DNA of 8,399 nucleotides from an uncultured Planctomycetota bacterium (GTDB lineage: Bacteria; Planctomycetota; UBA1135; GCA-002686595): the NCBI GenBank assembly GCA_903829565.1, contig CAIKQM010000033.1, forward strand, positions 1 through 8,399, given 5' to 3'. Position numbers and translations under genes: made by a program. Below, piece after piece: positions 1 through 5,484 of the stretch. Position 1 is the first letter of the stretch; every line of letters begins with the position of its first letter. The notes below the pieces were generated by a model. It had not been told where the DNA came from. It worked only from the letters and a program-made list of their open reading frames with translations, and did no database searches.

Positions 1-44
1 AGTGCGGTGCAGACCATGCCACGAGCCTACCGCAAACAGAGTCG

Positions 45-938
45 CTAGGTGTCGCCGAAGCTGTCGCGGCGGGAACGCTCGATGGTGGGCAGGATGCGTT
101 GCATGTCCAAACTGGCCGGATCACGGCGCAAAGCATCGAGTTCCACGGAACAGCCCGCACAGTCAGGGACATGTAAACGCACATGCACCTGCTCCGGTGT
201 GGAGGCCTGCTGCACCAACCCGAGCATCCACGCACGCGGCGGACAGGCGGCCCGCGCTGCACTCCACGCCGCCGCAAAGTCCACATCCGGACCACGCTCT
301 TCGTGCGCGAGGTGGGCCAACACGGCCGCCTTGACGCTGCTGCCTTGGGCCAACTCATCGACCAGCTCGGCCAGGCGCTTCAAGGCGCGAAACTTGATGC
401 CCGCCACCACGGTGTCATCGCGATGTCCCAAACGTGCGGCCACATCCTTGTTGCGCTGACCGCGCACGAGCAGGCCTTCAACCACGGCCACGCGCTCGAA
501 GGCTTGTGCTGTAAAGGATTCTTGACACCAAGCACGCGCTGCCGCCCCCAACAAGCGGCGCGCATTCTCTTCCAGTTCGTCACGCCGCACGATGCTGCTC
601 GGCGTCTCGGGCGGGGCAGCCACGAAGTCGAAGCTCGCGGCACTCTCCTCCATCCCGAGCCCTGACAACTGCACGGGACGCTGGCGCCGCATCCAATCGA
701 TCGTGCGCGTCGACAGGATGTTGAACAGGTACGGTTCGAAACCCAGGGCCGGATCGACGCGCGCAATGTTGCGCACGGCCACAAGGAAGCACTCCTGCAC
801 AATGTCCTCGCGCGCCTCGCGATCCCGCACACGACGCGCAAGGTACGCAGCCAACCTGGGCGCGTACATGCGCTCGACGCGGCTCCATTCGGCTTCGTCG
901 CCCCCCTGTAGCAGGGCTAGATCAGGAGGCGACTCCAC
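45..938 (-). CDS. ECF-like RNA polymerase sigma factor with C-terminal zinc-binding motif
   Basis: This 297-aa protein resembles extracytoplasmic-function sigma factors, which direct RNA polymerase to alternative promoters. Region 2 spans about residues 20-86; it includes DIVQECFLVAVRN (45-57) and a helix ending in TIDWMRRQ (79-86), the usual core-binding and -10 recognition part. Region 4 spans about residues 125-195; it has a helix-turn-helix around NKDVAARLGHRDDTVVAGIKFRALKRL. ECF factors usually stop near 180-200 aa, but this one runs about 100 residues further. The tail holds H256-x3-C260-x2-C263, the zinc anti-sigma (ZAS) signature, with C232 placed 24 residues upstream, much like the extra zinc ligand of RsrA-type proteins. 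The start is GTG, chosen because residues 5-30 read like a normal sigma N-terminus; no Shine-Dalgarno motif is visible. It lies 36 nt downstream of the REC-GGDEF gene on the same strand, so co-transcription is likely. The sigma call is secure; the zinc function is inferred from the motif. Confidence 0.88.
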   Translation of the reverse strand: MESPPDLALLQGGDEAEWSRVERMYAPRLAAYLARRVRDREAREDIVQECFLVAVRNIARVDPALGFEPYLFNILSTRTIDWMRRQRPVQLSGLGMEESAASFDFVAAPPETPSSIVRRDELEENARRLLGAAARAWCQESFTAQAFERVAVVEGLLVRGQRNKDVAARLGHRDDTVVAGIKFRALKRLAELVDELAQGSSVKAAVLAHLAHEERGPDVDFAAAWSAARAACPPRAWMLGLVQQASTPEQVHVRLHVPDCAGCSVELDALRRDPASLDMQRILPTIERSRRDSFGDT

Positions 939-974
939 GGACTTTCGTGTGCGGCAGCACAGCCAAGCGCAAGG

Positions 975-1904
975 CTAGCTGAGTGCTACAACGCCCCCGC
1001 CCTTTTGACGCGCCTGCAAGAGTGCATTGCGCGCACGCGCGAACAAGTCTTCGCGGCGCTGGATATCCGCGCACGGGAAGGTCGCGATGCCCACCGAGAT
1101 CTGCAAGGCATCACCGACCAGATCGCTCAACCCGCGTTGCGCGGCCATCTCTCCCACGCGCCGCGCCATCACACCCGCGCCATCCAGCCCGGTGTGAGGC
1201 AAGAAGAACAAGAAGGTGTTCTCGTCAAAACGGCCTAACACATCCGTGTCGCGCGACGTTTCCAGGAAGATCGCGGCCAGCTCCTTGAGCACCGACGGAT
1301 CCGCCGCGCCCTCAAAGCCCAACATCACCACCGACAAAGGCGTGCCAAAGCGCTTGGCGCGCTTGAACTCTTCATCGAGCTTGAAGTTGAGGAACGCGTA
1401 GTTGAACAGGCTCGTTTCCGGATCCGTGGCCGCGGACACCAGCGACTCATCACGCTTACCGGCCAGGTCCGTCAACAGACGCTCGGGCAAAGCCGCACTC
1501 TTGTCCGTACCACGCGCCTCTTGCGGCAGATTCGGACGAGGTCCACCCGTCGCATCCAACGCCGCACGCAACTTGCTGGGCGCCAGCGGACGCTTGAGCG
1601 TGCCCGTCGCGCCGCAAAAGCGCGCGATCGGCTCGGCAATCGTGTTCTGGTGATCGACGACCACATAGGTGCGGCAACGCGTCTTGCCGGCCAACTTGCG
1701 GCAGGTCTCATAGACATTGCCCCCGCGCATCCACGCGTCGAGCAAGATCACATCGCCTGCAACCGGGGGCGCTGCCAGCAGCTCATCGACGGTCGCATGC
1801 GTCGCCGACTCCCAACCTTCCAAGGCCTGCGCGGCGTTCTTCACGGACGCGATCAAGCTGTCGTCGTGAGACACGACACGGATCGTGCGCAATCCATCAC
1901 CCAT
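975..1904 (-). CDS. Response-regulator-like protein with degenerate GGDEF domain
   Basis: This 309-aa protein has an N-terminal receiver-like domain (about 5-118) and a C-terminal GGDEF-family domain (about 155-309). The receiver keeps acidic residues D14/D15, the probable phosphoacceptor D56 in VILLDAW, and the K104-x-P106 motif, so phosphorylation is plausible. The GGDEF domain keeps the fold pattern, including the opening DPETSLFNYAFLNFKLDEEFKRA segment and the late SVGIATFP strand (270-277). However, the signature that should read R-(Y/F)-GGDEF reads R225-F-D-E-N-T-F231, and the first metal-site segment (normally D-x-D-x-F) reads GFEGA near 196-200. Both active-site elements are lost, so diguanylate cyclase activity is very unlikely; the domain may bind a nucleotide or a partner protein instead. 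The ATG start is preceded by AGGA about 6 nt upstream, one of the few Shine-Dalgarno-like motifs in the window. The sigma factor gene follows, suggesting a signalling pair. Confidence 0.85.
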   Translation of the reverse strand: MGDGLRTIRVVSHDDSLIASVKNAAQALEGWESATHATVDELLAAPPVAGDVILLDAWMRGGNVYETCRKLAGKTRCRTYVVVDHQNTIAEPIARFCGATGTLKRPLAPSKLRAALDATGGPRPNLPQEARGTDKSAALPERLLTDLAGKRDESLVSAATDPETSLFNYAFLNFKLDEEFKRAKRFGTPLSVVMLGFEGAADPSVLKELAAIFLETSRDTDVLGRFDENTFLFFLPHTGLDGAGVMARRVGEMAAQRGLSDLVGDALQISVGIATFPCADIQRREDLFARARNALLQARQKGGGVVALS

Positions 1905-2075
1905 GATTGGTCCTGTTCGGTCCTAAGCAGTCGTGGTCGTGCGCCACCGAGTAGGCGGCGCGGTCGGGGGCTCGTGGCGCGGACGCCGCAGGCCCGTAGA
2001 TTGTCCGTTCGGACGGCACTTGGTGCAACTCGGCGTCCGACTCAGCCGTGGACATCGGCCAAAAAGGCCGTCATC
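1905..2075 (-). other. Spacer between yebC and the REC-GGDEF gene with a possible three-way-junction RNA
   Basis: This 171-nt stretch has no convincing gene. Just after the yebC stop, at 2056-2070, CGGCC and GGCCG flank a 5-nt homopolymer loop (U5 in the minus-strand RNA). Further along, a perfect 9-bp inverted repeat (1980-1988 with 2031-2039, CGGACGCCG/CGGCGTCCG) encloses two smaller perfect hairpins: 2003-2014 (GTCCG, TT loop, CGGAC) and 2016-2026 (GCAC, TTG loop, GTGC). As minus-strand RNA this could fold as a three-way junction about 75-135 nt upstream of the REC-GGDEF start. No U-tract follows, so it does not look like an intrinsic terminator. I do not recognise it as a known riboswitch class. 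A 9-bp repeat can arise by chance in GC-rich DNA, so this remains a candidate only. Confidence 0.35.
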
Positions 2076-2825
2076 TCAGGACAATTCCGCGATCCAATCG
2101 GCCGGAATGTCATAGTTGGCATAGACATTCTGCACATCGTCGTTGTCCTCCAAGAGGTCGACGAGCTTCAAGACCGCGCGCGCTTGCTCCTTGTCGGTCA
2201 CGGGGATGGCCGTCAGGGGCGTGTAGCCGGTTTCCGAGGACACGATGCGTGCACCGGTCTCCTCGATGGCCTTCTTGAGTGTCAAAAACTCTGTCGCGGG
2301 CCCAAGGACCGTGACGTACTCGCCTTCCACCTTCACATCATCCGCGCCCGCCTCCAGGCCGCGCTCCAACCACCATTCCTCGCTCTTGCCGCCACGCTCG
2401 CAGCCGACGATGGCCTTGAACGCGAACTGGAACGACACGGAACCCGGCGCGCCAAAGCTGCCGCCGTGCTTCTCCAAGATGTGCTTGAGGTCGGGTGCCG
2501 TGCGATGCCGGTTGTCCGTCAAGCAAGTGATGACCAGCGCCACGCCGCCGGGCGCGTACCCTTCGTAGGTCAACTCCTCGAGACCTTGGCCCTCGGCCGT
2601 TCCAGCGGCCTTCTTGATGACGCGCTCGATGTTCTCCTTCGGCATGTTGCCGGCGCGCGCCTTTTCGATGGCGTAGCGCAACTTCAAGTTGGCGTCCGGA
2701 TCGGGCCCGCCTTGGCGTACGGCGGACATCAAGTTCACCGACAGCTTGTTGAAGTTCTTCGAACGCTTCTTGTCGACCGCGCCCTTGCGTGCGGCGATGT
2801 TGGCGGAGTGTGAGTGACCAGCCAT
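2076..2825 (-). CDS. yebC: YebC/PmpR family protein
   Basis: This 249-aa protein belongs to the YebC/PmpR family (E. coli YebC is about 246 aa). Family members were annotated as transcriptional regulators (PmpR controls quorum-sensing genes in Pseudomonas), and more recent work ties some of them to translation of difficult sequences such as polyproline. Hallmarks seen here are MAGHS at the N-terminus followed by ANIAARKGAVDKKR (8-21), the GNMPKENIERVIKKA segment (59-73), ELTYEGYAPGGVA (84-96), CLTDNRHRT (101-109), KHGGSFGAPGSVSFQF (119-134), and the C-terminal LLEDNDDVQNVYANYDI (224-240). Residues 6-7 read HS where many homologues have KW. The start is the ATG at 2825, because the family begins MAGHS; the in-frame ATG at 2861 would add 12 unrelated residues lying in the terminator hairpin. 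No Shine-Dalgarno motif is visible. It sits 101 nt downstream of rpsI, consistent with a translation-related role. Confidence 0.96.
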   Translation of the reverse strand: MAGHSHSANIAARKGAVDKKRSKNFNKLSVNLMSAVRQGGPDPDANLKLRYAIEKARAGNMPKENIERVIKKAAGTAEGQGLEELTYEGYAPGGVALVITCLTDNRHRTAPDLKHILEKHGGSFGAPGSVSFQFAFKAIVGCERGGKSEEWWLERGLEAGADDVKVEGEYVTVLGPATEFLTLKKAIEETGARIVSSETGYTPLTAIPVTDKEQARAVLKLVDLLEDNDDVQNVYANYDIPADWIAELS

Positions 2826-2841
2826 AGGAAGATGCTCTAGT

Positions 2842-2880
2842 AAACACGAAAGCCCGGCCATCCACGCAGGACGGTCGGGC
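2842..2880 (-). terminator. Terminator-like hairpin downstream of rpsI
   Basis: In the minus-strand RNA a 12-bp stem (GCCCGACCGUCC with GGAUGGCCGGGC; one A-C mismatch, one G-U pair) closes a 5-nt loop and is followed directly by UUUCGUGUUU. The position, between the rpsI stop and the yebC start, fits an intrinsic terminator or attenuator ending most rplM-rpsI transcripts. The T-tract is interrupted, so read-through into yebC is likely. An upstream CGGGCC (2900-2905) could pair with the left arm and compete with this stem. Confidence 0.55.
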
Positions 2881-2926
2881 CCAGTGCCAGCCGAGCCAAG
2901 GCCCGGCAGTAGACGAGCGCTCGAGA

Positions 2927-3322
2927 TTAGCGCTTGCTGAACTGGAAGCCGCGGCGTGCGCCACGACGGCCGTACTTCTTGCGTTCCTTCATGCGGCTAT
3001 CGCGCGTGAGCAAGCCGTGCTGGCGCAACACCGAGTCGAAGCCCGGGTTGATCTTCTTCAGCGCACGGGCGATGCCCAACGTGATCGCGGCGGCTTGGCC
3101 GTTCGGGCCGCCACCTTCGACTTGAGCGTGGATGTCGTACTGACCCTCGGTCAGCGTGACCTTCAGCGGCTCGATCGCGGTGTTCTGCGCGTCGACCGTG
3201 CAGAAAAACTCGCGCATGTCGCGGCCGTTAACGAGGAAGCCGCCGGCGCCCGGGATCAGGCGCACGCGGGCGGTGGCGGTCTTGCGGCGGCCGAGGCCCC
3301 AGGTGATGTTCGTCGTGCTCAT
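2927..3322 (-). CDS. rpsI: 30S ribosomal protein S9
   Basis: This 131-aa protein is ribosomal protein S9 (uS9; 130 aa in E. coli). It sits in the head of the small subunit, and its C-terminal tail reaches the P-site tRNA. Conserved features visible are GLGRRKTATARVRL (9-22), the GGFLVNGRDMREFF segment (27-40), GGGPNGQAAAITLGIARAL (70-88), LLTRDSRMKERKKYGRRGARR (104-124) and the invariant terminal SKR. The start is the ATG at 3322, because the family begins a few residues before the GLGRRK motif; the ATG at 3358 would add 12 residues running into the spacer. No Shine-Dalgarno motif precedes it. It follows rplM after 45 nt in the near-universal L13-S9 order and is very likely in the same transcript. 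Expression is expected to be high, with the hairpin at 2842-2880 ending the unit. Confidence 0.98.
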   Translation of the reverse strand: MSTTNITWGLGRRKTATARVRLIPGAGGFLVNGRDMREFFCTVDAQNTAIEPLKVTLTEGQYDIHAQVEGGGPNGQAAAITLGIARALKKINPGFDSVLRQHGLLTRDSRMKERKKYGRRGARRGFQFSKR

Positions 3323-3331
3323 AGTCAGGTG

Positions 3332-3356
3332 TGTGCTGTGCGGATCTGTGCTGTGC
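3332..3356. repeat. 10-bp tandem direct repeat in the rplM-rpsI spacer
   Basis: TGTGCTGTGC occurs at 3332-3341 and again at 3347-3356 with a 15-bp period, inside the 45-nt spacer between rplM and rpsI. In the RNA it lies upstream of the rpsI start. No function is assigned; a small local duplication is the simplest explanation. Confidence 0.7.
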
Positions 3357-3367
3357 AAACCAGGGGG

Positions 3368-3808
3368 TTACTTGCGCATCTTCGTCAGCGCGACCGGCTT
3401 TTGGGCTGCGTGCGGATGGTCGGCACCAGCGTAGATCTTGAGGCGGCGCTGCATGTCGCGACCGAGCACGCTCTTGGGGAGCATGCGCTTGATGGCGAGG
3501 CGCACGATGTCCTCGGGGCTACGCTCGAGCTTGCGCGCGAACGGCACTTCCTTATTACCACCCGGGTAACCGGTGTAGTAGTCGTAGTACTTGTACGAGG
3601 CCTTGGTGCCGGAGATCTTGAGCTTCTCGGCATTGATGACCACCACAAAGGCGCCGTTCATTTCGCTCGGCGTGTAGTTGGGCGTGTCCTTGCCCATCAG
3701 CGCGGTCGCGGCGGTCGCAGCGAGGCGGCCGATCGTGGTCTGGGAGGCGTCGAGGACGATCCAACGCTCGGTGAGCGTGGCGGAGCGGACGTGAGAGGTC
3801 GCGTGCAT
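3368..3808 (-). CDS. rplM: 50S ribosomal protein L13
   Basis: This 146-aa protein is ribosomal protein L13 (uL13; 142 aa in E. coli), an early-assembling large-subunit protein. Visible family features are RWIVLDASQTTIGRLA (15-30), the DTPNYTPSEMNGAFVVVINAEKLKISG region (41-67), YYTGYPGGNKEVPF (77-90), RMLPKSVLGRDMQRRLKIYAG (108-128) and ADHPHAAQKP (129-138). The ATG start gives the usual short N-terminal arm before RWIVLDA. No strong Shine-Dalgarno motif is visible. It is the first gene of the L13-S9 pair and is separated from the upstream operon by 146 nt, which holds the likely promoter. Confidence 0.98.
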   Translation of the reverse strand: MHATSHVRSATLTERWIVLDASQTTIGRLAATAATALMGKDTPNYTPSEMNGAFVVVINAEKLKISGTKASYKYYDYYTGYPGGNKEVPFARKLERSPEDIVRLAIKRMLPKSVLGRDMQRRLKIYAGADHPHAAQKPVALTKMRK

Positions 3809-3954
3809 GGCAGTCTTCTAGAGGGGATTGCGCCGCAGGTTTGGTTTTGGATCCGTCTGCTTGGGCAGGCGATCAAGACCGAAACGGGTGCGTTGCGAAA
3901 ATCCGGGCCGAAGAAGGTAGCGGAGGGCGAGGGGTGTGGCAATCGAAAAAAACT
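3809..3954 (-). other. Leader/promoter region upstream of rplM
   Basis: This 146-nt stretch contains no gene. Next to the stop of the upstream gene is a run of seven T on the minus strand (3952 to 3946), preceded by only a weak 4-bp GCGC stem at the gene's end, so any terminator there is poor. The rplM leader would lie in the rest. A weak inverted repeat (CTGC/GCAG, 4-nt loop) falls in the middle. I see no recognisable ribosomal-protein autoregulatory element. Confidence 0.5.
3914..3942 (-). promoter_or_regulatory. Possible sigma-70-type promoter for rplM-rpsI
   Basis: On the minus strand TTGCCA (3942-3937) and TACCTT (3919-3914) are separated by 17 nt. The -35 box is close to consensus (5 of 6), but the -10 box matches TATAAT at only 3 of 6 positions. 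Transcription from here would give a leader of roughly 100 nt. This is a pattern match only. Confidence 0.25.
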
Positions 3955-4923
3955 CTAGCGCAGGTAGCGCAGCCAACTTTCTGCACGTTCCGAGGTCCGG
4001 CGACCCAGCCAAACCTCCCCTTCGACGGGCAAACCGGCCGCCAACCAGCCGGGTGGGGCCTCGATCCGCTGCGCCGGCGGCAGTGCCGTCCCCCGCAACC
4101 ACGGGCCGTGGGCCTTCCAGACCCCGTCTTGACGGGTGTAGACGGTTTCCAAGGACTCAAAATCGTTGCGTTCGGCGCGCAGAAGGTCGCCGGGGGCCAC
4201 CCAAGGGGACTCCACCACCACCAAGCCGTCCAAGAGCGTGAGCAGCGCTTGCGCGGGATCGCCTTGGGCCTCGATGACCAGAGGCACCGACGCGGGCACG
4301 GTGTAGGCGCTCCATGCTTGTTCGAACGGCGGCAAGGGCAAGGCACGCGCGCTGACCTGGCGCGCCAGCCACACCGCGCTGCGCGCATCGGCTTCGAGCA
4401 CCTCGATGGTGGGCGCGACGCGGTCGCGACGCACCAGCACCACACCCAGCGTCGCCAAGATAGCCACCAGCGCAGCCGCGCGCGCGCGTGCACGCAGCAC
4501 CCAGACCAGCACGGCTCCCAACGCGGCGAGTGTCACGCCTGCGATGGAAAGTGCGCCGCTGGCCGGCACCGGCAAGGCGCGCGCACGCAACTGCGCGGGC
4601 AGCTCGTCGAGTGCAGGATGCTGGGGCAGCACCGCAGTGACGCGCGCGCGCCCCATCGCGAGGCCGCCCTCGTCGCGCGGCCCCATCAAAGACACGCGCG
4701 CTTGCAAGGCGGCACGCGCCTCTTCGGCGGGCACGGGCAACAACACGGAGAGTGCTTCTTGGCTGGACAGCGCGTGGTCGTAGCGCACCTGCCCGCGGTC
4801 TGTCAAAAGTACTAGACTGTCAAGCGGACCTGACAGCTCGACCCGCACGATGTGCACAGCGGTGCGCGTCGACTGGACCTGCGCAACCAAGGCAAGCAGG
4901 CTGAGAAGACTGGCTGCAAGCAT
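3955..4923 (-). CDS. Uncharacterised membrane-associated protein, last gene of a four-gene operon
   Basis: I do not recognise this 322-aa protein. It begins with a hydrophobic segment (about 1-17) that could be a signal peptide or anchor. A presumably extracytoplasmic region (18-120) contains strand-like segments such as VELSGPLDSLVLLTDRG. Two adjacent hydrophobic segments follow (about 123-143 and 147-164) with an Arg-rich turn between them, then a second soluble region (165-322) rich in Trp and Pro near its end. No catalytic motif is evident. The start is the ATG at 4923, which overlaps the TGA of the upstream membrane gene in a TGATG arrangement, typical of translational coupling. The reading frame stays open upstream to 5478, but that extension is Gly/Arg/Cys-rich and lies across the membrane gene, so it is treated as a shadow. 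The two-domain, double-membrane-segment layout suggests a partner of the neighbouring membrane proteins. Confidence 0.72.
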   Translation of the reverse strand: MLAASLLSLLALVAQVQSTRTAVHIVRVELSGPLDSLVLLTDRGQVRYDHALSSQEALSVLLPVPAEEARAALQARVSLMGPRDEGGLAMGRARVTAVLPQHPALDELPAQLRARALPVPASGALSIAGVTLAALGAVLVWVLRARARAAALVAILATLGVVLVRRDRVAPTIEVLEADARSAVWLARQVSARALPLPPFEQAWSAYTVPASVPLVIEAQGDPAQALLTLLDGLVVVESPWVAPGDLLRAERNDFESLETVYTRQDGVWKAHGPWLRGTALPPAQRIEAPPGWLAAGLPVEGEVWLGRRTSERAESWLRYLR

Positions 4924-5483
4924 CAGGCGGCCTCGCGCTGGGTCCACAGACACAGCACCAACGGCGCCAACAAGGCCCAGCCCACGTGCTGTGCGTGCCC
5001 AGCAGCCGCCGCAAGCAGCGCGTAGAGCGGCGACAACTGGCTCACCCACTGCAACCACGCAGGCGCCGCACCGGTGTGGGGTGCTCCGCCCCATTCCACG
5101 CAGACCCACAAGACGGGCGCACCCAAATACACGCTCGCGACGACCCAACCATGGCGCAGGGCGGCGCGCTGGCCGCCGCGAGCGGCGTAGACAGCCGCCG
5201 CCCAACACAAGACCAGCAGCAAGGCGCTGCTCAACACGCCTAGCCACGTGGGCGCAGGACCCACGCCCAGCACCCAGCCCGCGGCCAACAAGGGCAAGGC
5301 GGCCAAAAGCAACGTGCCCGCCTGCGCGCCGTCTTTGGTCGCCGCGGGCACAAGTGTCGCACTGCACCAGATCGCGGCCACGACTAAGCCCAAGCCCAGC
5401 TCCGCGCCCGGCCACCAACGCAAGGCCGCAGCCAGCAAGGCCACCACCGAGGCCAGCACGCATGCCGCCGCGCGCCACTGCAT
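4923..5483 (-). CDS. Uncharacterised polytopic membrane protein
   Basis: This 186-aa protein is mostly hydrophobic, with about six or seven possible membrane segments (near 5-21, 27-46, 56-74, 80-100, 112-130, 147-162 and 165-181). Loops are short, and the clearest positively charged one is around ARGGQRAALRH (101-111). It is rich in Trp and Ala/Leu; I see no conserved motif that fixes a family. It could be a permease-like or scaffolding membrane component. It starts one nucleotide after the stop of the FtsQ-like gene and its TGA overlaps the ATG of the next gene, so it belongs to a tightly coupled operon. The hydrophobic pattern in this frame, compared with the low-complexity Arg/Gly translation of the overlapping frame, is why this frame is taken as the real one. 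Confidence 0.75.
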   Translation of the reverse strand: MQWRAAACVLASVVALLAAALRWWPGAELGLGLVVAAIWCSATLVPAATKDGAQAGTLLLAALPLLAAGWVLGVGPAPTWLGVLSSALLLVLCWAAAVYAARGGQRAALRHGWVVASVYLGAPVLWVCVEWGGAPHTGAAPAWLQWVSQLSPLYALLAAAAGHAQHVGWALLAPLVLCLWTQREAA

Positions 5484-5484
5484 C

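Noticed and set aside
1..44. Possible start of another gene at the left edge
   Set aside because: Too short, with no recognisable coding or signal content; the plus-strand open frame through it is antisense to the sigma factor gene.
975..1904. Active diguanylate cyclase
   Set aside because: Both the GGDEF signature and the first metal-site motif are lost.
2056..2070. CGGCC/GGCCG hairpin after the yebC stop as an intrinsic terminator
   Set aside because: Only 5 bp long, and the T-run lies in the loop instead of after the stem.
1521..2813. A 430-codon open frame on the plus strand
   Set aside because: It lies antisense across the REC-GGDEF and yebC genes, both supported by family motifs; its translation is Arg/His/Gln-rich without a domain, as expected for a GC-rich shadow frame.
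3946..3952. Seven-T run after the last operon gene as a terminator
   Set aside because: The preceding stem is only about 4 bp with 5 nt between stem and T-run, too weak to call.
3017..3958. A 313-codon plus-strand open frame
   Set aside because: It is antisense to rpsI and rplM, whose identity is certain; no domain is visible in the translation.
4924..5478. N-terminal extension of the last operon gene by 185 codons
   Set aside because: The extension is Gly/Arg/Cys-rich and overlaps a clean polytopic membrane protein in another frame; the ATG at 4923 with a TGATG overlap and hydrophobic N-terminus is the better start.
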